A stretch of 37,403 bases of DNA from Candidatus Lambdaproteobacteria bacterium RIFOXYD2_FULL_50_16 (GTDB lineage Bacteria > SAR324 > XYD2-FULL-50-16), in assembly GCA_001783695.1 (NCBI GenBank), contig MFNE01000014.1, positions 1 to 37,403 on the forward strand. Reading direction: 5' to 3'. Shown here piece by piece: positions 10,137 through 18,827 of the stretch. The translations under genes and the position numbers were made by a program. The notes beneath the pieces were generated by a model. That model made no database searches. It was not told the DNA's origin and saw nothing but the letters and a program-made list of their open reading frames with translations. Numbering within the stretch: position 1 is the stretch's first letter; each line of letters begins with the position of its first letter.

Positions 10137-10967
10137 TCAAGCAGCCTCGATGATTCTTGGAAGTTCCCCGTAAACCTGATCGGGCATTCTGCCTCCGTGG
10201 GCCTGGTGAGGCCGTTCGGAGTTGTAGAAGTCAAACCAGGCTTTGAGGCCCTTCCTCAGGTCTGCGCCGCCATCAAAGGTGTGCAGGTACAGGTACTGGT
10301 ATTTCACAGTCCACCATTGCCGTTCAACCAGAATGTTGTCCTGGAAGCGGCCCCGACCGTCCATACTGATTGAAACACCAGCATCCTTCAGCACCCCGGT
10401 GAACTCAAGGCTGGTAAACTGAGAGCCCTGATCGGTGTTGAAGATCTCCGGGGTTCCATGCCGATTCAGGGCTTCTTTCAATGCCTCTAAGCAAAAATCC
10501 GCCTCCAGGCTGTTGGATACCCGCCAAGCCAGGACCTTGCGGCTATACCAATCCATGATCGTCACCAGATACATGAATCCACGGGCCATGGGCACGTAGG
10601 TGATGTCAGTGGCCCAGACCTGATTCGGCCTGTTGATTTTCAAGCCCCGCAGCAGATAGGGGTAAATCTTGTGCCCAGGCTGCGGCTTGCTTGTCCTGGG
10701 GCGGGGATAAACCGCCTCCAGGCCCATCCGCCGCATCAGGCTGCGAACTTTGTCTCGGCCAATGTCATGGCCCAATCGGCGAAGATGATCCATCATACTC
10801 CGGCTCCCGTAAAAGGGTGTTTTCAGGTACTGTTCGTCGATCAGCCGCATCAACTCCAGAACCGAAGCCCGAGAGGGCTTGGCTTGGTAATAACGCGTTG
10901 AGCGGCTGATGCCCAGCAGTTCACATTGCCGGGCCAGGCTTGGGGTGTTCTTACCCTGCTGGATCAT
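10137..10967 (-). CDS. IS3-family transposase OrfB (IS-A)
   Basis: A 276-residue transposase subunit. An N-terminal HTH_21-type region (SRSTRYY, then TPFYGSRSMMDHLRR) precedes an rve integrase core with the acidic triad visible: ATDITYV (first Asp), NTDQGSQFT (second Asp) and DNILVERQWW (Glu). It ends with the family-typical FYNSERPHQ. All key residues are present and the gene looks functional. In IS3 elements OrfB is usually made as an OrfAB fusion by ribosomal frameshifting; the upstream orfA ends 22 bases before this ATG. Minor oddity: the usual LWR after VER is QWW here. Confidence 0.93.
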   Translation of the reverse strand: MIQQGKNTPSLARQCELLGISRSTRYYQAKPSRASVLELMRLIDEQYLKTPFYGSRSMMDHLRRLGHDIGRDKVRSLMRRMGLEAVYPRPRTSKPQPGHKIYPYLLRGLKINRPNQVWATDITYVPMARGFMYLVTIMDWYSRKVLAWRVSNSLEADFCLEALKEALNRHGTPEIFNTDQGSQFTSLEFTGVLKDAGVSISMDGRGRFQDNILVERQWWTVKYQYLYLHTFDGGADLRKGLKAWFDFYNSERPHQAHGGRMPDQVYGELPRIIEAA

Positions 10968-10989
10968 TTTCTTGGCACGTCTTCCAGCC

Positions 10990-11271
10990 CTACCGATTGA
11001 GCCCTTTGGCTAAAAAATCCCGCTCCATCTTCAGTTTGCCGATCTCGCGGAAAAGCTCCTCTTCGCTAGGACCCCCCTTGACCGCTTGTTTCTTCCCCTT
11101 TTCAAAAACCCCGGCAGCCCCCTGAAGAAGGGCTTTCTTCCAGGCGTTGATCATGGTCGGGTGAACCTGGTACTGGGCGGCAAGCTCGGAAATCGTCTTT
11201 TCGCCTTTGATCGCCTCCAGGGCGACTTTGGCTTTGAACTCAGGTTTGTACTGCTGTCGTTTGTTGCTCAT
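10990..11271 (-). CDS. IS3-family transposase OrfA (IS-A)
   Basis: A 93-residue helix-turn-helix protein of the HTH_Tnp_1 type. YKPEFKAKVALEAIKGEKT, then AAQYQVHPTMINAWKK, form the DNA-binding segment for the IS ends; a leucine-rich coiled coil (EELFREIGKLKMERDFLAKG) at the C-terminus mediates multimerisation in this family. A GGAG six bases upstream of the ATG is a clear ribosome-binding site, unlike most cluster genes. Confidence 0.93.
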   Translation of the reverse strand: MSNKRQQYKPEFKAKVALEAIKGEKTISELAAQYQVHPTMINAWKKALLQGAAGVFEKGKKQAVKGGPSEEELFREIGKLKMERDFLAKGLNR

Positions 11272-11376
11272 CGTTTCTCCGCTGTTGATGACGATCAGAG
11301 CTTAACCAATTGTCCGAAAAAAGCCGACCACCTCAGAGCCTATAGCTTCGACAAGGGTAGGTCAAGCGGGCCACAA

Positions 11377-11415
11377 TATAGTGGACCCCAAAAACTGGAC
11401 AACAGGTTAAGATAG
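11377..11415 (+). repeat. IS left-end repeat shared with IS-C
   Basis: 39 bases from TATAGTGGACCCC through CTGGACAAC to GGTTAAGATAG are identical to 36622-36660 at 36 positions. Both copies are in the same orientation and each is followed by an orfA on the + strand. Confidence 0.85.
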
Positions 11416-11439
11416 AGCCTAACCAGAGGAAGGGGATTC

Positions 11440-11724
11440 ATGAAAAGGCAGAAATTCAGCAAGGACTTCAAAGCCAAGGTGGCCTTGGAGGCGATTAAAG
11501 GGCAGCGGACGGTCAACGAGATCGCCTCGGAATTTGAGGTCCACCCCTCGCAGGTCAATGCGTGGAAAAAGCAGGCCCTGGAAGGGCTGAGCGTGGCCTT
11601 CGAGAAAACTAATGCCAAGCAGGCGGCAGCTGATGAGCGAGAAAAGGAGCAGCACTTCCAGAAGGTTGGCCAGCTCCAGATCGAGGTGGACTGGCTAAAA
11701 AAAAAGACCGGTCACTTGCATTGA
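11440..11724 (+). CDS. IS3-family transposase OrfA (IS-B)
   Basis: A 94-residue HTH_Tnp_1-type protein: FSKDFKAKVALEAIKGQRTV, then ASEFEVHPSQVNAWKK, and a C-terminal coiled coil. It is clearly homologous to OrfA of IS-A. GAGGAAGG eight bases upstream of the ATG is a strong ribosome-binding site. The reading frame is intact although its orfB partner is dead. Confidence 0.9.
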   Translation: MKRQKFSKDFKAKVALEAIKGQRTVNEIASEFEVHPSQVNAWKKQALEGLSVAFEKTNAKQAAADEREKEQHFQKVGQLQIEVDWLKKKTGHLH

Positions 11725-12758
11725 GCGTCAAGGAAAAGCGGGCCTTGATCGAGCGGTCGCATGGCCAGATCAGCATGAAGCGGCAATGCGAGCTGCTGGG
11801 ACTGAGCCGCTCCAGTTTGTATTTGCGGCCTGCTTGTGGGGAGCGTGAGGCAAACTAGGTCTTGATGGGCTTGATCGACGAGCTCTATACGGCCCGCCCG
11901 TTTTTTGGCAGTCGACAGATGCGTGGCAGTTTGCGCCTGAAGGGTTTTCAGATCAACCGCAAACGGGTCCAGCGCTTGATGCGCAAGATGGGCTTGGTCT
12001 CGGTGTCTCCCAAGCCGGGGACCAGCAAGGCGGCACCGGGGCACAGGATTTACCCCTATCTGCTGCGCAAGCTGGCGGTGGTGCGCCGATATTACGTACA
12101 TCCGCCTTGCAAAGGGGGTTGTGTATTTGGTGGCAGTGATGGACTGGGTCAGCCGCAAGGTCTTGAGCTGGGAGCTCAGCTCCAGCCTGGAGGAAAGCTT
12201 CTGCTGCTCGGCCTTGGAGCGGGGTGGCCAGCCGGAGAACTTCAACACCGATCAAGGCGCTCAGTTCACCGGAGCGGCCTTCACCGGGCTTTTGAAGGAG
12301 AAAAAGGTGCAGATCAGCATGGACAGCAAGGGACGGGCGATGGACAACATCTTTGTGGAACGACCCTGGAGAAGCCTGAAATACGATGAGGTTTACTGAG
12401 GTGGTCGGCTTTTTTCGGACAATTGGTTAAGCTCTGATCGTTATCCACAGCGGAGAAACGATGAGCAACAAACGACAGCAGTACAAATCAGGTTTACGGG
12501 GAACTTCCAAGAATCATCGAGGCTGCTTGAGACCTCGAATTGAAAAACTGGATCAGAGCTTAAAGCCAGTCTTAAGTTGTCCAAACACACCGGACCATCT
12601 CATACCTCAAGGAATATGCCACGGCGGAAGACCTGAGAAAGGCTTTGGGGGCATATTTTGATTTTTACAACTTCGAGCGGCCTCATCAGTCGCTGAGCGG
12701 CAGAACCCCCGCAGTGGTTCACTTGGGCCAACACCCAATCCAGGGCTTGGCTGTTTAA
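11721..12758 (+). pseudogene. Broken IS3-family transposase OrfB (IS-B)
   Basis: The frame begins VKEKRALIERSHGQISMK and is stopped by an in-frame TAG at 11856-11858. It continues as LIDELYTARPFFGSRQMRG up to VVRR near 12087, where a short deletion with frame change removes the expected NQVW-A/S segment before DITY. It resumes in another frame as DITYIRLAKGVVYLVAVMDW through NTDQGAQFTG and ERPWRSLKYDEVY. At 12396 the IS-A derivative interrupts it. The C-terminal remainder (LKEYATAEDLRKALGAYFDF to RPHQSLSGRTP) lies at 12606-12758 and ends in TAA. At least three independent lesions make it non-functional. Confidence 0.88.
12397..12602 (+). mobile_element. 206-bp internally deleted IS-A derivative (MITE-like) in IS-B
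   Basis: Both ends of IS-A are present (TGAGGTGGTCGGC ... CGGACCATCTCA) in the orientation opposite to the complete copy. The inside retains the first nine codons of orfA (MSNKRQQYK) joined directly to the last codons of orfB (GELPRIIEAA region, out of frame) and the distal end. The target is duplicated: TAC at 12394-12396 and TAC at 12603-12605. A few base differences from the full element show that it is not a very recent product of that copy. It has no functional transposase of its own but could be moved in trans by IS-A. Confidence 0.88.
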
Positions 12759-12816
12759 ACCCTTGGCGCTATCTTAAAAAGCCCGAAAGGATGTCTTGAC
12801 GATGGGGTCCTCTTCA

Positions 12817-13371
12817 CCCTGGGCATTGAAAGGTTACCCGATGAGAGATGAAATCTATCGCGAAGCGGTAGGTGAGGTCGAAGTGCAGGGAAGATAATCG
12901 ATTGGAATGCGGCAAACCTGCTCGCTATGGAAAAAGACCCTGACGGTAAAAACTAAGGGGCCCAACAATCGGAAAAATCATTGGTTCGAAAAAAACAGCA
13001 TTACTTTAGGTTGGCCCCCGTTCCGACCAGATTTTAACATGCGCCAACAAAGGGAGTCCAAGTATAAGCCAGAAGGGCTATTAAACCCTCGATCAACTGC
13101 TAATTAATTTGTGTTACAAAACCGAACGGGCCTGTACCTGGTCCCTAAGGCCGAAAATTTGGCGACTTTTGGCAACGAACAGCCAGCGGTCCCGTTTGAT
13201 AAAAAACCCAGTTGCTCTGACCTATCCTTAGTAAGAGGTTGTACACAAATAACTTTACAACACCCAATCAATTCCCTGAAACTGTGCAACAAACGCAAAC
13301 AGAAGTTGTTCGCTTAAAACAAACTTCGCATCCAACCGTAAAGGCTCACTCCGTTGACCAGGTTAAATTTA
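12817..13371. other. Intergenic region upstream of the third family A gene
   Basis: These 555 bp lie between the right end of IS-B and the family A start. Short open frames exist in several frames but none has a recognisable motif, coding-like start context or homology to the neighbours. No RNA gene or further IS end was recognised. It probably carries the promoter of the gene at 13372. Confidence 0.4.
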
Positions 13372-15579
13372 ATGAGTTTGTTTGCTCCAATTAAAGCCTA
13401 CTTTTCCCTTGAGAAGTCGGATCTCTCTTTTATTCCAAAATCTAACGATCTGATCCTGCTTGGCCTCCTTGCGGGGCTGGCGGGGGCAATCCTCGCGCTT
13501 CTCGCCTATCCAAGCCTGGACCAAGCCGTAGAGACCGCTCAAGTGCAAGCGGGTTTAATCAACTACGAGCCAGAAAATCCCTTTTACCAATACCATATCA
13601 AGGTTTTTAGTTTACCAATTTTCATCGCTAAAATGCTTTTGCCCGCCCTGGGTGAAAGCGCGGTCACTATGGTACTAAACGCCTTAGGCGGCATCCTTTC
13701 GATGGTTGCCGTAACCTTTTTAGCTTACGCCTTTTCCAAACATAAAGGGTATGCACTACTAGTCGCCTTTACCCTAAATTTAAGCACGTTATACGATGCC
13801 AAGGTGCCCTATCACCTTACTTTGTTCGGTACCGGTGACAGTCATGGCCGCACGGGTTTACTTATCCTTGTATTAACCTTGGCCCTGCTCATCTTGCGGT
13901 TTGACCGTTGTGGAGTCTTGCTGCTGTCGCTCTCGCCGCTTTTTCATGCTACGCTAGGGCTCTACTTTTTTGGACTAGTTTGGGGTTGTGTCCTGGTAGC
14001 GTTGACCTACGGAAAAAGGAAAAAAATTGCTCACTTCCCACCTTTTGAAGGAATTTGGAAGGCCTACCGGTGGGCTCTTTTGGGATTAGCTATTGATGCG
14101 GTGATGGTAGGAAATCATCTTTTCGAGTTTGGACCCTTGCAAGAGGTCCCCACCGAGGAAGATTACCTGTTGTTGGCGCAATTTTACAATACCATGGCCA
14201 ATCATCATATCGACTTTCCGTTCAACTTAGAAAATTTATTGGTACTTTTTTGTTTCATCCTGTTCTGGTTTGCCACCGCACAAAAGGGGCTCGACCGCTT
14301 CGAAATCTTTACGGCGACACTTTTTTTGGGGGGGATGGTATTTTTGATCGGGTCTTATTTGCCCTGGAGTGTTATGCCTTTGGCTTTTTGGCAAATGGTT
14401 CCCCCCCGAATGATGAACAGTATTTTTTTGATCACTCCCATTATCTTATTAGCTAGACCGGCCCGCAGCAAGGAAGGTTGGCCAATTGCCATAGGCTCCT
14501 GCTTGGGCCTTTTGTTACTAACCACGGTCAAACAGATTGGTATTTTTTACCAAATCTATCCGTTTGGCCTAGTAACCTTGTTGGCCTTAGCGAGATACAG
14601 CCCCGCCGGTGGCGCGAATTTAAACACTGCCCCGCCCCGATGGGTCAATTTTGGGTTGGCTGTAGCATTTTTAGCCACTATTAGCCTTTATGCAGCCCAA
14701 ATTCAGCAGCGAATCGAAAATTCCTGCCCTGACAGTTTTAATTGGTCTTGTTGGAATAGAACCTATTATTCCAACTATCAAGATGACCCGTTTTTTAAAA
14801 AGGTCCACCAAGATACCACGAAACTGGTTGTCATCGGTTCAGGCATGGGTCTAATGCAGCTTAGGGGGGGGGTGCCCTTGTATCTGCCTCACGCTATCAA
14901 TCAAGGGCAATATGTTCCCGCGACCATGTCAACGATCAACGAAAGGTTGAAGCCGGTGTATAACTTGGACATCCGAAACTACCACGGGAAACCTTCCGGC
15001 GGCATTCCCCATGAAGCAAACCACGAATTGATGGAGTATAGAAGACCCTTTGAGTGGCAACGGTTAGGCGTTGAACAAGGATTTGATGCCCTTATCTCCA
15101 GTTTCCCGCTGCGGCCTATGTCCTTGACCGCCCAAAAAGGAGACTTATATTTTTATAAACTCGAATACGACCCTGAAGTTCCCGTTATCCTGGGCAACGA
15201 TAATCCTGGCAAATATGATAAAAGTTTTGCCTTTGACGCTTCTGCGGAACCAGATAGTTTTTGGGAAGCCTCTCCCTATCCCCAAGAAGTCATCTTCAAA
15301 TACGCCCATCCGCTCGCCTTAGAAGCGATCAAGTTAGATATCGGGGAATTTGCAAACCGCACGCCGACCGAGTATCAGCTCCTTGGTTCGCAGGACGGTA
15401 AAAACTATAAACTCCTCAAATCTTGGAGCGTGACTGCTTTTAAGCCGAACCAAATACGCTTGTTCCCAACCCCTGAAGTGCCCTATTTATACTATAAAAT
15501 TAAATTCCTAGGCGGCAAAGAGCCGATTTTGCGTATTTATGAAATCACGCCGTTAGTCAAAAAAAAAGGGGGTCCCTAA
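13372..15579 (+). CDS. Family A polytopic membrane protein with discoidin-like C-terminus (copy 3)
   Basis: A 735-residue protein from the ATG at 13372; an in-frame TTG at 13354 would add only six residues. It has the same architecture and signatures as the copies at 4141 and 23375: ETAQVQAGLINYEPENPFYQ, YHIKVFSLPIFIAK, DSHGRTGLL, NHHIDFPF, PLAFWQMVPPRMMN, and the tail FWEASPYPQEV with RTPTEYQLLGSQDGKNY. The tail is the best-recognised part and resembles discoidin/F5/8 type C sugar-binding domains. Unlike the other two copies it is not convergent with a family B gene; a family D gene follows on the same strand after 207 bp. The enzymatic role is inferred only from topology and neighbours. Confidence 0.75.
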   Translation: MSLFAPIKAYFSLEKSDLSFIPKSNDLILLGLLAGLAGAILALLAYPSLDQAVETAQVQAGLINYEPENPFYQYHIKVFSLPIFIAKMLLPALGESAVTMVLNALGGILSMVAVTFLAYAFSKHKGYALLVAFTLNLSTLYDAKVPYHLTLFGTGDSHGRTGLLILVLTLALLILRFDRCGVLLLSLSPLFHATLGLYFFGLVWGCVLVALTYGKRKKIAHFPPFEGIWKAYRWALLGLAIDAVMVGNHLFEFGPLQEVPTEEDYLLLAQFYNTMANHHIDFPFNLENLLVLFCFILFWFATAQKGLDRFEIFTATLFLGGMVFLIGSYLPWSVMPLAFWQMVPPRMMNSIFLITPIILLARPARSKEGWPIAIGSCLGLLLLTTVKQIGIFYQIYPFGLVTLLALARYSPAGGANLNTAPPRWVNFGLAVAFLATISLYAAQIQQRIENSCPDSFNWSCWNRTYYSNYQDDPFFKKVHQDTTKLVVIGSGMGLMQLRGGVPLYLPHAINQGQYVPATMSTINERLKPVYNLDIRNYHGKPSGGIPHEANHELMEYRRPFEWQRLGVEQGFDALISSFPLRPMSLTAQKGDLYFYKLEYDPEVPVILGNDNPGKYDKSFAFDASAEPDSFWEASPYPQEVIFKYAHPLALEAIKLDIGEFANRTPTEYQLLGSQDGKNYKLLKSWSVTAFKPNQIRLFPTPEVPYLYYKIKFLGGKEPILRIYEITPLVKKKGGP

Positions 15580-15696
15580 ACGACTCTGGTAATAAATAAC
15601 TTCACCGGTTCCTGGGCAGGTCGGACCTGGACACAGGACCGTCCTTACAAAAGGTTCCGCCCTAAACCAAAGCCCTGCGCAAGGTTCTAGGCTAGG

Positions 15697-15725
15697 TTGA
15701 CATACAAGGCTGGAAGCTTTATTTT
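15697..15725 (+). promoter_or_regulatory. Sigma70-type promoter candidate for the second family D gene
   Basis: A perfect TTGACA (15697-15702) is followed by a 17-base spacer and TATTTT (15720-15725, four of six consensus positions). It sits about 60 bases upstream of the ATG at 15787 in a 207-bp gap on the coding strand. It is the clearest promoter-like match I found in the window. Confidence 0.5.
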
Positions 15726-15786
15726 TTTTGTACTCCAGTTCCGGCTTCATTCAGCCTTTAGTAATCCCAACTTTCTTAGCGCATAA

Positions 15787-18786
15787 ATGTTTCAACTAAT
15801 TTCAAAACGTTTTGGGCGGGCCCGTTTCTTTTTTGCGCCCCTATTGCTGCTGGGAATTTTTCTCGCTGGCTGGATGTTGCCAAAGTACTTCAACGGAACC
15901 TGGATTCGCACGGCGGGTCAAATTCCTTCATCGGGCCTAGTTGGCTACCATTATTTGCAAAAGATCAACTCGAACCTGGAAGCCAAACTACTCCAAAAAA
16001 TCCGCTCCAAACTCTTTGCCCGCCGGGGCGCTAAAAAACAGGTTACCTGGCCTCTGGTCACCCAAAATGAGTGGGAATGGCTGGGGTGGCCCAAACAATC
16101 CCCAGCTGGCGAGGTTACCTACGCCTTTATTTTTGATCTAGACCCTGCTAGGAAAACCCCACCTCGCCAGGAAATCCTTCGCGACGAACCCATACCTTCG
16201 GATCAGCGGCTTTCTCCTCGCCTATTGGTTTGGGTCAAAAACGGAAATCATTTGGTCTCGGAGATCAACCTCCCTGGACAGGCTCCCATTACCCTGGACT
16301 TCCCCCTTTTAGAAACCGACGGTCAATTGGTCAGCTATTGGATTGATGCCCACCACAACCGTTACGCAATTTACCTAAACGGCAAAGAACGTTACCAGGC
16401 GAACCTGGGGAGCGCTCCGGTAACTTGGCCCGCGCCCGCCCACCTCCGATTGTCTACCCACGGGCCTAAAGGTGGGGTGCAGGTAAAAGAAATCGGCGTT
16501 TGGAATCGAAAATTAAACCCCGACGAGCTAGGTCGGCTGCGTTATTTTTATACCAAAGCGCGTTATGATGAAGCACTTTTTCGAACCTACTTTTGGGTTG
16601 CCCTGGGCCTGGGTTTAATTTTTGTACTGGTCCGGTTTTATCCAGGTAAGGGCGATTTAAGCTCAGACCAGGGTCCCTGGGGATTATCGTGGGCACATTT
16701 CAAAAAAGGGCCTTGGAGTTTAGCAAAAAAAGCATTTTTTACTTCTCAACTCTTTATTTTATCTCGCTGGACCCTTCCACTTTCGTTGCTTTCGGTCGCC
16801 TTATATCTTCCTGCCCTACTTTTGGATTTTGGGATACATAATGATTATTTGTTCGAGCAAGGTAAAGATGATCTCTTGATGGGTTATCCCGAAGCAACCT
16901 TTCTCGCTAAACGGGGGCGAATATTAAACGCCATCTTGTTAAGTACCCAATTTTCATTTGTCACCAAAGTTTCCGACTTAGCCATCGCTCGCGCTATCGC
17001 CGTAGCGACCTCATTGTTAGTTGCTTGGTTGATCAGTTGGTTTCTTTTTCGCAAGGTCAAGCTTTCGGCTCCGGTCTCGGCGGCAATGGGGTTTTTGATC
17101 ATTTTATTGCCAAGTGTACAACTATACGTTTTATGGGTAACCAACTACGCGAACCTCGTCAGTTTGTTGTTTAGTATCCTTGCCTATTTGCTATGGGATA
17201 GCGGCGTTGGCCAAAAAAAAGGGCGCTGGCCAAAATATGGTTTGGGCTTTTTTTTCCTGCTTGTTAGTTTTTTTACCTACCCGCCTAATAGTTTTTTTTT
17301 CCTGGTGCTAGCTATCGCTAAATTCCTTTTCGAACAGGCGGCGCTGAGGAAAACCAAGGTGGTGCGGCTAACGCTCGATGTTATTTTTCAGGTGGCTGGC
17401 ATAGGTAGCTACTATTTGCTCCAAAAGTTCATAATCCCCCCTATTTTGGTTGCCCTGTCTTGGGCCGGAGAAGATGTATTTGGGAAGACCGGTGCGGTGA
17501 TGTATGCTTTTGATCCCCAATTTTCTTTGGGGGCCAAACTCAACATCATCCAACAGGTCAGCGAAGTCGCTTGGGGCCTACATTGGGCGGTATTGCCAAC
17601 CGAGAATGATTGGTCTGTACATCTAACTCTTTTGATTTTCCTGGGCCTGTTTGGCCTCTTAGCGATCATAAACTTTGGCCGCCAAGACCTAGCCAAAAAA
17701 TTACCCGCTTTTTTACTGAGCCTAGTGGGCGTAGTTGGAACAATACTGCTGGTCAACGCCCCTTATATTATGAGAGAAGAGGCCCCCTTAAGCTACCGAA
17801 TTTCATTGCCCTATACGGCGATCCTCGTTTTGGTACTGCTTTGGGGCTTTTTTTCGTTGGAAAAAATTTTGGTCCGTCAACCGGCCAAGTACGCCGCCCG
17901 ATTCGGAATCACCGCCTTTATGCTCTCCGTATTTGTTATTGCGGGAATCAACATCACCAGGGTCAGCGTAGAAAAACATTTTGAATATGGAAGCCTCAAA
18001 GCCAGTATGGGTGAAGCAAATATTAACCAAATTCAACTAGTTCATGCGATCCTTGCGCCCAACTGGTCTGGCTTTACGGGAAAAATGTCGCGGGATTTTG
18101 CGTTAGGCTGTTTTCAAACGCACAACATTAGCTGCCTTGAGTTGCTCAAACGCGTTTACCAGGAAGCTGGGGGTTGGAAAAACATTGTTTATCACGTTAT
18201 TTCTCCCACGCCAGATCATTATATTAAGCACCAGCCTCATTATATTAACGAGCTTGGGGCAGATCATTTTTATGATGCCAATCACTACCGGATCGACAAG
18301 GAATATGATTATGGGGTTACCCTAAAGGAAATCCAGACACAAGCTTACTTGCGCGAATGGTATAAGGTCTGGGGCTATAATGAGCCGGAGGACCCGGTTT
18401 CTTGGCAGGTAGCCAGAGAGGCTAAAGCGGCGGACATCATTGGAGTTCGTTGGATGGTGGACACCGAAAAACGCTCGGTAATCGCCTTCGATTCCCATTC
18501 TGCCCCTTACCAAATAAAACCCTTTTCGGTGATATTTCGCTCTCAAAACAATGAGGTAGCAACGATAAAATGGCGATTAGTTGGTAGTTATGATCAGGTT
18601 TCTTGGACCGAACTTGGATCAGGAGCGTTGCTACCACTCAAGCGGGACCAACCAACGAACATCCCTTTTTGGCCCCCTGGCGACTACCCCCATTACCGGT
18701 TTTTCGCCACATTCCTAGAACCGGTGCCCACCGATGGGAAAGTTATTTTGGGCACCATCCACGACTATAAACCCTTCTCCTTCTAG
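15787..18786 (+). CDS. Family D membrane protein: LamG + GtrII-like core + C-terminal beta domain (copy 2)
   Basis: A 999-residue paralogue of the protein at 764-3697. An anchor lies at about 15-33 and a LamG-like region at about 45-255; its opening motif is altered to GLVGYHYLQK, and it ends with KEIGVWNRKLNPDEL. A membrane-spanning core then carries DFGIHNDY (about residue 350), GRILNAILLS and LYVLWVTNYANLVS, the last equivalent to LYILWVTNFPNTLS in copy 1. The C-terminal 120 residues (WRLVGSYDQVSWTEL) resemble a divergent discoidin-like domain. The LamG part contains an insertion (LEAKLLQKIRSKLFARRG) absent from copy 1. A TTGACA promoter candidate lies just upstream. The likely role is periplasmic sugar transfer from a polyprenyl carrier (inference from GtrII-like topology). 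Confidence 0.8.
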   Translation: MFQLISKRFGRARFFFAPLLLLGIFLAGWMLPKYFNGTWIRTAGQIPSSGLVGYHYLQKINSNLEAKLLQKIRSKLFARRGAKKQVTWPLVTQNEWEWLGWPKQSPAGEVTYAFIFDLDPARKTPPRQEILRDEPIPSDQRLSPRLLVWVKNGNHLVSEINLPGQAPITLDFPLLETDGQLVSYWIDAHHNRYAIYLNGKERYQANLGSAPVTWPAPAHLRLSTHGPKGGVQVKEIGVWNRKLNPDELGRLRYFYTKARYDEALFRTYFWVALGLGLIFVLVRFYPGKGDLSSDQGPWGLSWAHFKKGPWSLAKKAFFTSQLFILSRWTLPLSLLSVALYLPALLLDFGIHNDYLFEQGKDDLLMGYPEATFLAKRGRILNAILLSTQFSFVTKVSDLAIARAIAVATSLLVAWLISWFLFRKVKLSAPVSAAMGFLIILLPSVQLYVLWVTNYANLVSLLFSILAYLLWDSGVGQKKGRWPKYGLGFFFLLVSFFTYPPNSFFFLVLAIAKFLFEQAALRKTKVVRLTLDVIFQVAGIGSYYLLQKFIIPPILVALSWAGEDVFGKTGAVMYAFDPQFSLGAKLNIIQQVSEVAWGLHWAVLPTENDWSVHLTLLIFLGLFGLLAIINFGRQDLAKKLPAFLLSLVGVVGTILLVNAPYIMREEAPLSYRISLPYTAILVLVLLWGFFSLEKILVRQPAKYAARFGITAFMLSVFVIAGINITRVSVEKHFEYGSLKASMGEANINQIQLVHAILAPNWSGFTGKMSRDFALGCFQTHNISCLELLKRVYQEAGGWKNIVYHVISPTPDHYIKHQPHYINELGADHFYDANHYRIDKEYDYGVTLKEIQTQAYLREWYKVWGYNEPEDPVSWQVAREAKAADIIGVRWMVDTEKRSVIAFDSHSAPYQIKPFSVIFRSQNNEVATIKWRLVGSYDQVSWTELGSGALLPLKRDQPTNIPFWPPGDYPHYRFFATFLEPVPTDGKVILGTIHDYKPFSF

Positions 18787-18827
18787 GCTAACGGCAACTT
18801 GGAGCGAGTCGTGGACTTGGGAAGATC

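Larger units (their letters stand above)
10065..11335 (-). mobile_element. IS-A: complete IS3-family insertion sequence
   Basis: A 1271-bp element carrying intact orfA and orfB on the minus strand. The ends are imperfect inverted repeats: the left begins TGAGATGGTCCGGTG and the complement of the right begins TGAGGTGGTCGGC, with GGACAA and GCTCTGATC conserved further in. The ends start with TGA as usual for IS3. The flanking trinucleotides (CTA left, GAG right) do not match, so no target duplication survives. An internally deleted derivative of the same element sits at 12397-12602. Confidence 0.85.
11377..12816 (+). mobile_element. IS-B: degenerate IS3-family insertion sequence
   Basis: The element runs from the left end TATAGTGGACCCC to a right end whose complement reads TGAAGAGGACCCC. 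It carries an intact orfA and a badly damaged orfB, and is itself interrupted at 12397-12602 by a deletion derivative of IS-A. No target duplication is recognisable. Its left terminal 39 bases match those of IS-C at 36622 except for three mismatches. Confidence 0.75.

Noticed and set aside
10024-10140. N-terminal extension of the family C protein into the IS element
   Set aside because: The paralogue at 28496-29353 has the same length when the start at 10023 is used, and the extra residues are encoded by the IS end.
11712-12248. Long minus-strand open frame opposite the IS-B orfB
   Set aside because: It is antisense to clear transposase coding sequence and has a low-complexity composition without domain signals.
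12461-12661. Small gene starting MSNKRQQYK
   Set aside because: It is the deletion junction of an IS-A derivative: the start of orfA fused to the out-of-frame end of orfB and then IS-B sequence.
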